Part shown: positions 1-8,287 of the stretch, piece after piece | How the letters are laid out: each line of letters opens with the position of its first letter | Position numbering within the stretch: position 1 is the first letter of the stretch | Virus record (IMG/VR): IMGVR_UViG_3300007960_000061 | Location: 1 to 38,004 of that record | DNA length: 38,004 nt | From: a virus | Strand: one strand, 5' to 3' | Translations under genes and position numbers: made by a program | The notes under the pieces: generated by a model | Databases searched by the model: none | What the model was told of the DNA's origin: nothing | What the model saw: only the letters and a program-made list of their open reading frames with translations

Positions 1-69
1 CCTATAGGGGGGGTGGGGAACACGGAACCGGAACCGGGGTGTGGGGTCCAGCAGACCGAGGAGAAGCAG

Positions 70-462
70 ATGCAGATCGAGTTTACCATCCCCGCTCCGC
101 CCAGCTTGAAGAACAACGTCCGCATCGGACGCGGCCGCATGCGCAAGGCCGGCAACGTCCGAGCCGCCATGCGCCTGATCCGGCAGGTGGCCAGCCGCGC
201 CGCCATCGCCGCCGAAACCGACACCGTGCTCGACGTGCCGACGTTCGGCGACGACGACATCGGTGTGGAGATGATCCACCACGCCAAGAGCGGCGAGCTC
301 ACCGTTCGCGTCTGGTCTGAAGGGCCGCGGCCGCGTAGGTTCACCGGCCGAAAGCGCGACCTGCAGAACCTGCAGGACGGCGTGCTCGACGCGCTGCAGG
401 GTGTGCTCTTCGCCAACGACAACCAAGTGGTCAGCCTGACCATGCAGAGGAGGCTCGATTGA
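70..462 (+). CDS. RusA-like Holliday junction resolvase
   Basis: A 130-residue protein of the RusA endodeoxyribonuclease family, which cleaves four-way DNA junctions during phage recombination and before packaging. The N-terminus has the family's short strand with the PAPPSLKNN motif (residues 8-16). The core RDLQN...LDALQG...NDNQV lies at 96-120. The ATG at 70 is preferred to the upstream ATG at 13 because GAGGAG (58-63) sits 6 bases before it. E. coli RusA has catalytic Asp70, Asp72 and Asp91 plus Lys76. By motif alignment Asp97 and Asp117 are kept here, but the second Asp appears as Gln99 and the Lys as Asp103, so activity may be altered. The stop overlaps the next start. The family call is fairly sure; the activity is not. 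Confidence 0.75.
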   Translation: MQIEFTIPAPPSLKNNVRIGRGRMRKAGNVRAAMRLIRQVASRAAIAAETDTVLDVPTFGDDDIGVEMIHHAKSGELTVRVWSEGPRPRRFTGRKRDLQNLQDGVLDALQGVLFANDNQVVSLTMQRRLD

Positions 463-2468
463 ACACGTTCGCTCGCATCGAGAACCTGTCACCCATCCGC
501 CGCGAGCGGTGGCTGACCGTCCCCGTCCCTACGGCCGCAGTCGATGAGTTCCCCACCGAGCTCGTCGCGCACGTCAACGAACACCGACAGTGGCGCGCGG
601 TGAAGGGTCGACAACACGGCCGCGGCACACTCGTCCACATCTGTGCAGACATCGACGGCCACGAGAGCGTGCGCGTCGAGATCCTGCCGCGCGTCATGCC
701 GGCCGAGTCCGACAGCTCGTTCGAGTTCCACCCGTGGGTCAGCGATGACTTCAGCAAGCTCGTGCCGCAGTTCGGCGCGCGCGTCGACGGCGTCGATCTC
801 TGGTCGACACCGGCGCACACCGAGCTCGTCGAGCAGAACGAAGCCCGGCAGCGGTGGCGGCACGTCGAGGTGCTGGCTTTCGCCGGCCTCGTGCTTGAGT
901 GGTGGGCCGACATCTACTCGCGCGACAACGTCGTCGACGTGTGGGGCAAGCTAACCTGGAGCGATCGACGCGACAGCAACTGGAACCGATCCTTCGAGGC
1001 GCTTTGGATCCGCACCGGCGAGTTCGTTCGCTTCGACTACGAGACGACGCACGGCATCGTCAACGGCGCGAGCAAGGACAGCACCGGCAAGTTCGTTGCG
1101 CTGCTCGGCACTAACGTTTCGCTCAACGACGGCGCGAGCCTGCCTCTGTCCGGCAGCATGCTGTGCTTCAAGGACGACGAGCTTGATCCCGACGACATCG
1201 ACGCCGCTGTGCGCAACATGCAGGCAGCGGAGCGCGGACCGGTGCTCGGCTGCAGCGAGGCGTGGAGCGGCGAGTTCCTGGCGTGCGGTCACCTCGCGCG
1301 CATCAACCAGCAGGCGAAGCAGGAGATCGAGCTCGAGTGGAGGCAGTTCGAGGACGATCTTGAGAACCACCGCGGCTGGTTCGCGCCACGTCCGATCGGT
1401 ATCACGCGCACGCCGGGACAGACCGGCAACCAGGAGGACTTTGGCGTCACGAAGGGCACGGCCGTCACCGTCATGCACCACGCGCGGCACATCTACCGGA
1501 TGCGATGGGGTGTGCAGGGTGACTACTTCCGCGGCCTGTCGCTGCTCGAGGACACGTTCAGGCCGCTGCAGCGCGAGAACCATCCCAACTGGGTGACGTG
1601 GAGCGGAATCACACACTACCACACCGGGGTCTCGTCGGACAGACTTGGCAAGGAGCCGCCGCGCACGCCGGGCACCGGCTGGCACGGATACGACAACCAG
1701 CACCGGTCGCAGAACAACCTCGCCGCCTACCTGCAGCTGTGCGACGACCCGGCGACGGCGTCACTGGTCGCCGGCCACATCGAGATCGACAAGGCCGACT
1801 ACCGCTCGCGCTACCCGCAGAATGGCGCCGGCGCTCCGAGAGCCATCGGTCGGACCGCGGCCGCGTGGGCCAACCTGTCGACCGTGATGCCGGCGCACCG
1901 CGCCGACCTCGAGGAGCTGATGCACGCCAACGTCGTGCGCGCCCGCAACCAGCGCGACCACATCGCCGGCGCCGGACCGATGAAGCCGCTCGGCATCCTC
2001 GGGCCGGACGGGCGCTACCCTGTGCGCCTCGAGGAGGGTGGGCCGATCGTGCAGGCCGTGTCGGTGTGGGAGCACGGGCTCGCCATCGTCGGGCTCTGGA
2101 TGGCGAAGCAGGTCATGCCGAGTTCGGCGTGGCTCGAGGATCTGCTGACCACCACGGCCGAACTCCTGGCGCGCTACGGACTGATCGAGGACAGCGTCGG
2201 CTTCCATCTCGTCAACGGCGTGGCGTGGAACAACGGCGAAGACCCGCCCGGCGGCATGGTCGTCGGCTCGCCGGCGCTCATGCCGGGCACCGGCGGCGTT
2301 GGTGGCTGGACGACGGCTGGCTTGCTCGTCGCTCGTGAAGTGCTGCCGCAGTCGCACCCGGATTGGGACAAGGTCGATCGCTACGTGCGCGCGGCGATCG
2401 AACCGGAGACCTCGTCGGTCTACTGGGCAGAGTGGTATGCTGCGGCGGGAGACCCCAACCAACCGTAG
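459..2468 (+). CDS. large unidentified phage protein, beta-rich then helical
   Basis: A 669-residue protein I cannot name with confidence. It starts at TTG 459, overlapping the RusA stop, with AGGAGG (448-453) five bases upstream. There is no signal peptide or membrane segment. The first 270 residues look beta-rich, with many Trp and Asp (for example WSTPAH, WGKLTWSD). From about residue 340 it becomes helical and rich in His and Trp (HYHTG, GWHGYDNQH), in the style of an alpha/alpha-barrel. This two-part layout loosely recalls YetA/PcRGLX-type polysaccharide lyases, but that is only an impression and I see no catalytic signature I would defend. Its place beside the packaging genes fits a late virion protein or a capsule-degrading spike. 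Confidence 0.9.
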   Translation: MNTFARIENLSPIRRERWLTVPVPTAAVDEFPTELVAHVNEHRQWRAVKGRQHGRGTLVHICADIDGHESVRVEILPRVMPAESDSSFEFHPWVSDDFSKLVPQFGARVDGVDLWSTPAHTELVEQNEARQRWRHVEVLAFAGLVLEWWADIYSRDNVVDVWGKLTWSDRRDSNWNRSFEALWIRTGEFVRFDYETTHGIVNGASKDSTGKFVALLGTNVSLNDGASLPLSGSMLCFKDDELDPDDIDAAVRNMQAAERGPVLGCSEAWSGEFLACGHLARINQQAKQEIELEWRQFEDDLENHRGWFAPRPIGITRTPGQTGNQEDFGVTKGTAVTVMHHARHIYRMRWGVQGDYFRGLSLLEDTFRPLQRENHPNWVTWSGITHYHTGVSSDRLGKEPPRTPGTGWHGYDNQHRSQNNLAAYLQLCDDPATASLVAGHIEIDKADYRSRYPQNGAGAPRAIGRTAAAWANLSTVMPAHRADLEELMHANVVRARNQRDHIAGAGPMKPLGILGPDGRYPVRLEEGGPIVQAVSVWEHGLAIVGLWMAKQVMPSSAWLEDLLTTTAELLARYGLIEDSVGFHLVNGVAWNNGEDPPGGMVVGSPALMPGTGGVGGWTTAGLLVAREVLPQSHPDWDKVDRYVRAAIEPETSSVYWAEWYAAAGDPNQP

Positions 2469-2474
2469 ACCGAT

Positions 2475-2492
2475 CGCGCGCGCGCGCGCGCG
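2475..2492. repeat. (CG)9 dinucleotide run
   Basis: Eighteen bases of strictly alternating CG between the stop at 2468 and the small-terminase start at 2500. It ends next to the GAGGA at 2492-2496 that acts as the probable ribosome binding site. Such tracts are prone to slippage and can adopt Z-DNA; no role is shown. Confidence 0.9.
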
Positions 2493-2499
2493 AGGACAC

Positions 2500-3048
2500 A
2501 TGGCAACCAAGAAGCGAACCACGAAGGCGAAGAAGGTCAGCTCCGCGCAACGGGGCTCGTCGGCCTGGACTCCCGAGCACGTCGACCTGCTGTGCGACTT
2601 GCTCGAGGAGGGTGGCACGATCCGCTCGTTCTGCACCGAGCACAACCTCGCACGCGCGTCGCTCAACAAGTGGCGCCGGCAGGACCGCGAGCTCGACGCC
2701 CGCATCCAAGCCGCGCGCCAGACCGGAGCCGAGGCGCTCGAGGAGGAGTTCGTCGAGGTGACGAGTAGGCCCGAGCTCATGGTCAACGTCGGCACGGCCG
2801 CGAAGCCGAAGTGGGTGGCAACCAGCGACGACGTGCAGCACCGCAAGCTGCGCGCCTGGGGGCTCGAGAAGCGCATGGCGTGGAACAACGCCGGGCGCTA
2901 CGGTGACAAGCTGCAGGTCGGTGGCGCCGCCGATCTGCCGCCCGTCAGCATGTCGGTCGAGGAGCGACGAGCTCGCGCGGCCGCGCTGCTGGCGAAGGTG
3001 CGCAAGCGGCGCAAGGAGACCAAGGGTGAGCAAGACACCGAAGCGTGA
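2500..3048 (+). CDS. terS: terminase small subunit
   Basis: A 182-residue DNA-recognition subunit of the packaging motor. A Lys-rich N-terminus (residues 1-20) precedes a helix-turn-helix-like region (about 25-70) with the small-terminase pattern of TPEHV..., then SLNKWRRQDRELDARI. A central helical part follows, and then the family signature KLRAWGLEKRMAWNNAGRYGDK. The C-terminus is basic. The ATG at 2500 begins after a short-spaced GAGGA; an upstream open stretch has no support. The large subunit follows three genes later, which is unusual because the pair are normally adjacent. The family assignment is strong (Sf6/terminase-small-subunit-like) and the gene order supports it. Confidence 0.85.
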   Translation: MATKKRTTKAKKVSSAQRGSSAWTPEHVDLLCDLLEEGGTIRSFCTEHNLARASLNKWRRQDRELDARIQAARQTGAEALEEEFVEVTSRPELMVNVGTAAKPKWVATSDDVQHRKLRAWGLEKRMAWNNAGRYGDKLQVGGAADLPPVSMSVEERRARAAALLAKVRKRRKETKGEQDTEA

Positions 3049-3232
3049 CCGCTGGTCGATCGACCTCGACCTCGAGCGCATCGCGCGCGAGGCTGACAAG
3101 GCCGTCGACGGCAACGTCGTCATCTCGGCGCACGAGGCGCGCGCGCTGGTCGCGCTCGCTGAGCGCGCCGGCAATCCACTGCTGCGCGTAAGCTCGGACG
3201 GCAACGTCGAGGTCGTGAGATGCCAGCCGTGA
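3026..3232 (+). CDS. small hypothetical protein
   Basis: A 68-residue acidic-to-basic protein that I do not recognise. GTG at 3026 is chosen because AGGAG (3014-3018) lies seven bases upstream and the reading then overlaps the terminase small subunit by 23 bases. The sequence reads as a helix-forming core (RIAREADKAVDG, then HEARALVALAERAG) followed by a short strand-rich tail, without Cys pairs or membrane segments. Its stop overlaps the next start by 13 bases, so it is probably translated together with its neighbours. Confidence 0.7.
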   Translation: MSKTPKRDRWSIDLDLERIAREADKAVDGNVVISAHEARALVALAERAGNPLLRVSSDGNVEVVRCQP

Positions 3233-3861
3233 AGCCGCCGTTCCTCTACCGCGGCCGCGTGTTCACGCGCGCGCTGCTCGACTCCATCCCGCCGAAGATG
3301 TGGGGCTGGGTCACCGAGCGGCAGGACTACGAGGGCAGCGCGCACGTCGACACCGAGACGATCATGCTCCGCGGTCCGGCCGGCGAGGACGTCGACAGGC
3401 CGTTCGACTGCATCGAGACCAGTTCCTGGTGGGCTGCCGACGTGCTCGGAGCTCGAGGCGCCTACTGGGACGTGCTCGACCAGCTGCGCGAGATCGTGCC
3501 GCACACCGCGCTCGGCCGCGTGATGCTCGTGCGGCTGAAGCCCGGCGGCTGGGTGCGGCCGCACGTCGACGAGGGCGCCTACGCCGAGCACTACACGACC
3601 CGGCTGCACGTCGCGATGACCGAAACGCCTCGCGCCTACCTGCGGGTCGGCGGCCAGGTGCAGACGTTCGACCAGCACGAGTGCTGGTCGTTCAACCACC
3701 GCATGCTGCACGAGGCCCGCAACTGCGATACCGTGCCACGCGTCCACCTGATTGCCGACGTGGTCGAGGAGAACGACGATGACCGACGAGAACGCGAACA
3801 AGACGATGCCCGAAACCGAGACCTCCGAGCCGGAGACTACTGGCTGCGAGCCGATGCGTAG
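3220..3861 (+). CDS. aspartyl/asparaginyl beta-hydroxylase-like Fe(II)/2OG dioxygenase
   Basis: A 213-residue protein with the double-stranded beta-helix signature of the Asp/Asn beta-hydroxylase family. The iron-binding triad is His115-x-Asp117 (WVRPHVDEG) and His164 (NHRMLHEARN). Arg174 (PRVHLI) is placed to hold 2-oxoglutarate. The family motif 'RLHVAM' and the Trp-Ser-Phe-Asn stretch before the distal His also fit. It would hydroxylate a side chain using O2 and 2-oxoglutarate; the substrate is unknown. It lies between the two terminase genes and is translated in the same run. The last about 28 codons overlap the next gene by 83 bases and are low in complexity, so the catalytic domain probably ends near residue 185. 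The fold call is good; the target is open. Confidence 0.8.
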   Translation: MPAVKPPFLYRGRVFTRALLDSIPPKMWGWVTERQDYEGSAHVDTETIMLRGPAGEDVDRPFDCIETSSWWAADVLGARGAYWDVLDQLREIVPHTALGRVMLVRLKPGGWVRPHVDEGAYAEHYTTRLHVAMTETPRAYLRVGGQVQTFDQHECWSFNHRMLHEARNCDTVPRVHLIADVVEENDDDRREREQDDARNRDLRAGDYWLRADA

Positions 3862-4087
3862 CGCCGGCGAGCTCGCGCAGACTGAGGCCGAGCTGTGCCT
3901 CGGTGGCTACCAGCTCAGCGACGAGGACGCCTACGAGAACCCGCTCAACTACCCGCGGCAGCTGATCGAGACGATGCGCACACTCGTCGAGGAGATCATC
4001 AAGCTGCCGCAGTCGCCGGCCATCGAGCTGGCCGCTGCCACGATCGACCACGTCGCGAACGTGCTTGAATACGAGAACGACCGATGA
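3779..4087 (+). CDS. small acidic hypothetical protein
   Basis: A 102-residue acidic protein without recognised family. ATG 3779 follows GAGGAG with seven bases spacing, so it is preferred over an upstream ATG at 3752. The first 30 residues are Thr/Glu-rich and probably disordered. The rest is helical (LIETMRTLVEEIIKLP, then AIELAAATIDHVANVLEYE). It overlaps the end of the dioxygenase gene by 83 bases and ends just before the large terminase. It could be a small terminase-associated or regulatory protein, but nothing in the sequence decides this. Confidence 0.7.
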   Translation: MTDENANKTMPETETSEPETTGCEPMRSAGELAQTEAELCLGGYQLSDEDAYENPLNYPRQLIETMRTLVEEIIKLPQSPAIELAAATIDHVANVLEYENDR

Positions 4088-4093
4088 ACAGCT

Positions 4094-5698
4094 GTGGAGC
4101 CTGACTTCGACGAGAAGGACCTCGCCGCGATGACGGACGAGGAGCGCGCCGAGTTCGACCGGCTGCTCAAGCCGTCGCTGTGGGAGCCGCACCCGGACAA
4201 CGAGCCGCAATGCCTCGCCTACGAGGTCGCCGACAAGGTCGACGTGCTCGGCTTCGGCGGCGCCGCCGGCGGGGGCAAGACCGAACTCGGCCTCGGGCTG
4301 TCGCTGACGAAGCACTCGGTCTGTCAGGTGTTCCGGCGCGAGGGCACCGAACTCCGCTCGCTGATCGACCGCGTGGCCGAGATCCGCGGCGGCGACCGCA
4401 ACGGGCTCGGCGGCAAACCGCCGGTGTGGCGCGCGCCGTCGCCGTCGTGCGAGGTGCTCGAGTTCGGCTCGGTGCCGAACCTCGGGGACGAGACGAAGTT
4501 TCAGGGCCGCGCCAAGGACTTCCTCTGGTGCGACGAGGCCGCCAACTTCCTCGAGGGGCAGGTGCGCTTCCTGATGGGGTGGGTGCGCACGACGAACCCC
4601 GAGCAGCACTGCATGACGCTGCTGACGTTCAACCCACCGACGAACGCCGAGGGTCGCTGGGTGATCTCGTTCTTCGCGCCGTGGCTCGACAAGAAGCACC
4701 CCGACTACCCGGCACCGCCCGGCCAGATCCGCTGGTTCGCCACCGTCGACGGCGTCGACATCGAGGTGCCAGACGATCGGCCGTTCGTCATGGAGAAGGG
4801 CGAGCGTCGCTACCGGTTCGACCCCGACGACTACGACGCTGAGGACATCATCCAGCCGCAGTCGCGCACGTTCATCCCGTCGCGCGTCAGCGACAACCCG
4901 TTCCTGATGGGAACGAACTACCTGCGCCAGCTGATGGCGCTGCCCGAGCCGATGCGGTCGCTGATGCTGAAGGGTGACTTCGCTGCGGCGATTGAGGACG
5001 ACCCGTGGCAGTGCATCCCGACCTCGTGGGTCGAAGCCGCGATGGAGCGGTGGCGTGAGCCAGACCCGACGAAGAAGAAGCCGATGGACGTGCTCGGCGC
5101 GGACATCGCCATGCGCGGCCGCGACAGCACCGTGCTGATCCCGCGGCACGGCTGGTGGTTCGGCCACCCGATCGTCTACGAGGGCCGGCTCTGCATCGAC
5201 GGGCCGACCACGGCCGGCTTCATCGCGGCCGCGGTGCGCGACGAGGCCGTCGTCCACATCGACCTTTTCGGCGTCGGCGCCGAACCCTACGGCCACCTCA
5301 AGGAGCTCGGCATCCAGACGATCGGCTTCAACGTCGGCGACCCGGCGCGCGGCCTCGCGGCCGACGGGCACATGCGCCTGTTCGACCTGCGCACCGAGCT
5401 CATCTGGCGCATGCGCGAGGCGCTCGAGCCGCGCGCCGCGGAGCGCACCGGCATCGCGCTGCCGCCGGACCAGAAGCTGCTGGCCGACCTGTGCGCGTTC
5501 AAGTGGGAGATGCGAGGCGGCGTTATCAAGGCCGTGGATCGCAAGACGCTGGTCAAGGAGCTCGGCCGATCGCCCGACTACGGCAGCGCGGCTGTGCTGG
5601 CGTTGGCGCACACCGAGAAGCGCAGAGCCGCCATGCGGCTCGGTCGGCAAGCTCGTCGGAATGATTCGCCGGAATACGACCCCTATCGCGACATCTGA
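4094..5698 (+). CDS. terL: terminase large subunit
   Basis: A 534-residue packaging motor with ATPase and nuclease halves. The Walker A is GGAAGGGKTE with Lys62. The Walker B is FLWCDEA with Asp147 and the catalytic Glu148. A coupling-type motif TFNPP follows near residue 180. The C-terminal RNase H-like nuclease shows three spaced acids: Asp337 (GADIAM), Asp390 (HIDLFGVGAE) and Asp495 (SPDYGSAA). These would bind two metal ions and cut the concatemer at headful or cos/pac sites. The start is uncertain: GTG 4094 has no clear Shine-Dalgarno, and ATG 4130 is an alternative that loses only 12 residues. The length fits phage TerL proteins of the terminase_6 type. Confidence 0.95.
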   Translation: MEPDFDEKDLAAMTDEERAEFDRLLKPSLWEPHPDNEPQCLAYEVADKVDVLGFGGAAGGGKTELGLGLSLTKHSVCQVFRREGTELRSLIDRVAEIRGGDRNGLGGKPPVWRAPSPSCEVLEFGSVPNLGDETKFQGRAKDFLWCDEAANFLEGQVRFLMGWVRTTNPEQHCMTLLTFNPPTNAEGRWVISFFAPWLDKKHPDYPAPPGQIRWFATVDGVDIEVPDDRPFVMEKGERRYRFDPDDYDAEDIIQPQSRTFIPSRVSDNPFLMGTNYLRQLMALPEPMRSLMLKGDFAAAIEDDPWQCIPTSWVEAAMERWREPDPTKKKPMDVLGADIAMRGRDSTVLIPRHGWWFGHPIVYEGRLCIDGPTTAGFIAAAVRDEAVVHIDLFGVGAEPYGHLKELGIQTIGFNVGDPARGLAADGHMRLFDLRTELIWRMREALEPRAAERTGIALPPDQKLLADLCAFKWEMRGGVIKAVDRKTLVKELGRSPDYGSAAVLALAHTEKRRAAMRLGRQARRNDSPEYDPYRDI

Positions 5699-5721
5699 CG
5701 AGTCGGTCTACCCTCTGCGGC

Positions 5722-6195
5722 GTGGCACAGACACGCACCATCCCGCGCACGGTCATCGAGCTCGGCACGATCGACGACGTTCGCAACGCCGGCAATCTGC
5801 TCGAGCAGCATTGGCGCGAGCTCTGCACCGATCCGGAACTCATGGAACTCGACCCGGACTGGCGCGGCTACTACGACCTCGAGGAGCGCGGACGCACGTT
5901 CACGCTGGTCGTTCGGCGTGACGGGGCGACTGTCGGCTACTCGCTCAACTTCCTCTTCCCGCACCTGCACTACAAGCAGACGCTCATGGCGCAGAACGAC
6001 GTGCTGTTCGTCGACCCGGCGCTGCGGCGCACGACGGGCATCGGTCCGCGTTTGATCCGCGCGACCGAGGCCCAGGCGCGCGAGCTGGGTGCTCATCTGA
6101 TCTGCTGGCACGCGAAGCAGAACACGGCCCTCGACAGCTACCTTCCGAAGCAGGGCTACCGCGTGCAGGACGTGTTCTACTCTCGGAGGCTCTGA
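5722..6195 (+). CDS. GNAT-family acetyltransferase
   Basis: A 157-residue protein with the Gcn5-related N-acetyltransferase fold. The acetyl-CoA pyrophosphate loop is RRTTGIG (the R-x-x-G-x-G pattern), preceded by the strand LFVDPALR and followed by the helix RLIRATEAQARELGAH. The C-terminal QGYRVQDVFYSRRL matches the closing strand. It starts at GTG 5722 without a strong ribosome binding site. It sits between the large terminase and the portal, a position where related podophages also carry an acetyltransferase of unknown target. A virion or host protein is a possible substrate. The family call is firm; the role is inferred from neighbours only. Confidence 0.8.
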   Translation: MAQTRTIPRTVIELGTIDDVRNAGNLLEQHWRELCTDPELMELDPDWRGYYDLEERGRTFTLVVRRDGATVGYSLNFLFPHLHYKQTLMAQNDVLFVDPALRRTTGIGPRLIRATEAQARELGAHLICWHAKQNTALDSYLPKQGYRVQDVFYSRRL

Positions 6196-6530
6196 TGGGT
6201 TTGTCGATTGGGATGGTCGCGGCTGGCTTGCTCGTCGCAGGTGCATCGGTCTACTCTGGCGAGCGCCAGCGTTCGATACAGAAGAAGCAGATGCGCAACC
6301 AGAAGCTCGCGAACGAGCGCCAGATTGCGCAGGCCGTCAGCGCGCAGAAGCTTGCGGCTCAGGCTGACGCGAAGGCGAACCAGAGGGAGCCGAACACCAT
6401 GGCGCTGATGGAGAAGGCGTCGCTTGCATCCCGCCAGGGCCCGGCCTCGACGATGCTCACCGGTGCCGGCGGCATCGGTAAGGGGTCGCTGCTGCTCGGC
6501 AAGAGCACACTGCTCGGGGGCTCGGCATGA
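6195..6530 (+). CDS. small membrane-anchored phage protein upstream of portal
   Basis: A 111-residue protein. An N-terminal hydrophobic segment (residues 4-20, IGMVAAGLLVAGASVY) precedes a basic, Gln-rich coiled-coil-like helix (about 25-65). The Gly/Leu-rich tail (STMLTGAGG, then LLLGKSTLLGG) is a motif I associate with small proteins beside podophage portal genes, but I know no assigned function. It starts one base inside the acetyltransferase stop, with GGAGG a few bases upstream. Its stop overlaps the portal start (ATGA), so it is translationally coupled to the portal. Confidence 0.75.
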   Translation: MGLSIGMVAAGLLVAGASVYSGERQRSIQKKQMRNQKLANERQIAQAVSAQKLAAQADAKANQREPNTMALMEKASLASRQGPASTMLTGAGGIGKGSLLLGKSTLLGGSA

Positions 6531-8287
6531 GCAGCCCACCCATGCTCTACGACTTCTCGGTCGTCGAGGACAAGCGGGAAGCGTTCATCAGCCGCAACCA
6601 GTCGCTCAAGGCCGAGCGGTCTTCGTGGCACACTCACTACGCCGACCTCAGCCGGCACCTGCTTCCGCGAGCCCACCGTGCGTTCATCTCGGACCGGAAC
6701 CGAACCAGCCGGGCGAAATACAACGCCATCTACGACAACACCGGGACGCGCGGTGTTCGCACGTTGGGCTCGGGGATGCAGGCCGGCGCGAGCAACCCCG
6801 GCCGGCCGTGGTTCAAGCTGTCGACGCAGGATCCCGACCTTGCCGACTTCTACCCGGTGCGCGCGTGGCTCGACGACGTGGTCGAGCGCATGCAGCGCGT
6901 GTTCGCGCGCAGCAACACCTACCGGACGCTGCACCAGATGTATGAGGAGCTCGCGGTGTTCGGCACCTCGGTCTCGATCATGCTGCCGGACGCGAAGAAC
7001 GTCATCCACCACTACCCGGTGGTGTGCGGCGAATACTGCCTGCAGAAGAACTACCGTGGCGAGATCGTCGCGCTCTACCGCGAGTTCCAGAAGACGATCG
7101 GCGAGACGGTGAAGGAGTTCGGCTACGAGAACTGCTCGGTCGCCGTGAAGGACGCGTGGCGCAACCGCAACTTCGAGCAGACGGTCGACATCCTGCACGT
7201 CATCGAGCCGCGCGAAGATCAGGCGCGCGACCCCGAGAACCCGAGCCCGAAGCACATGCCGTGGAAGTCCTGCTACATGGAGCTCGGCGGCGAGAGCAAC
7301 AAGCTGCTGCGGGAGAGCGGCTACCCGCGCTTTCCCGTGCTGGCGCCGCGGTGGCAGGTCGTGGGTCAGGACGTGTATGGCATCAGCCCCGGCATGGAGG
7401 CGCTCGGCGACGTGCGCCAGCTGCAGCAGGAGCAGCTCCGCAAGGGGCAGGGCATCGACTACATGGTGCGGCCGCCGCTGCAGGTGCCGAGCTCGCTCAA
7501 GGATCGCGACAGCGAGCTCTTCCCCGGCGGCACCAGCTACTACGACCCCGGCACGCTGCTGCCCTTCGATCAGGTCACGCCAAACGGCGGCATCCGGCCG
7601 GCGTTCGAGGTCAGGCTCGAGCTCTCCCACCTGCTGGCCGACATCGTCGACGTGCGCCAGCGCATCGACCGCGCGTTCTACGCCGACCTGTTCCTGATGC
7701 TGGCGCTCGCCGGCCCGAACACACGCATGACCGCGACCGAGGTCGCGGAGCGCCACGAAGAGAAGCTGCTCGCGCTGGGCCCGGTGCTCGAGCGTCTGCA
7801 CAACGAACTCCTGCAGCCGATGATCGAGAACACGTTCGAGATCATGCTCGAGCAGGGTCTGCTCCCGCCGCCGCCGCCCGAGCTCCAGGGCGTCGACATC
7901 ACGGTCGAGTTCGTCTCGATCCTGGCCCAGGCGCAGCGAGCTGTCGGCAGCAACAGCATCGACCGGTTCATGGGCAACGCCATGCAGCTCGCCCAGGCCC
8001 GGCCGGACGTGCTCGACAAGGTCAATTTCGACAAGTGGGCCGATGTCTACTCTGGCATGGTCGGCGTGCCGACCGAGCTCATCGTCGACGACGACACGGT
8101 CGCCGCCCTGCGGAAAGCCCGGGCCAACGCGGAGGCCGCGCAGGCCCAGGTCGCCATCGGTCGCGAGCAGGCCGCGGCCGCGAAGGATCTGGCGGCCGCG
8201 TCGACGGACGGCCGGAACGCGCTGACCGACTCGCTCGGTGGCGGCGGCGCCAGCCTGCCGATCGACGCCGGGGGGATCCCGCTGTGA
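6527..8287 (+). CDS. portal protein (head-to-tail connector)
   Basis: A 586-residue portal of the podovirus head-tail connector family. Twelve copies form the ring at the unique capsid vertex, through which DNA enters and leaves and on which the motor and tail assemble. Recognisable parts are the start helices with SSWHTHYADLSRHLLPR, the GTRGVRTLGSGMQAGASNPGR stretch followed by PWFKL, and the central GISPGMEALGDVRQLQ. The C-terminal helical region holds TRMTATEV near residue 405, then a long Glu/Ala-rich helix. Length and order (after TerL, before scaffold and capsid) agree. ATG 6527 overlaps the previous stop, and its own stop overlaps the next GTG. Confidence 0.93.
   Translation: MSSPPMLYDFSVVEDKREAFISRNQSLKAERSSWHTHYADLSRHLLPRAHRAFISDRNRTSRAKYNAIYDNTGTRGVRTLGSGMQAGASNPGRPWFKLSTQDPDLADFYPVRAWLDDVVERMQRVFARSNTYRTLHQMYEELAVFGTSVSIMLPDAKNVIHHYPVVCGEYCLQKNYRGEIVALYREFQKTIGETVKEFGYENCSVAVKDAWRNRNFEQTVDILHVIEPREDQARDPENPSPKHMPWKSCYMELGGESNKLLRESGYPRFPVLAPRWQVVGQDVYGISPGMEALGDVRQLQQEQLRKGQGIDYMVRPPLQVPSSLKDRDSELFPGGTSYYDPGTLLPFDQVTPNGGIRPAFEVRLELSHLLADIVDVRQRIDRAFYADLFLMLALAGPNTRMTATEVAERHEEKLLALGPVLERLHNELLQPMIENTFEIMLEQGLLPPPPPELQGVDITVEFVSILAQAQRAVGSNSIDRFMGNAMQLAQARPDVLDKVNFDKWADVYSGMVGVPTELIVDDDTVAALRKARANAEAAQAQVAIGREQAAAAKDLAAASTDGRNALTDSLGGGGASLPIDAGGIPL

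Noticed and set aside
1-10. CCTATAGGGG resembles the core of a T7 RNA polymerase promoter
   Set aside because: Only the last part of the consensus is in the window, no T7-like RNA polymerase gene is visible, and no second copy was seen elsewhere.
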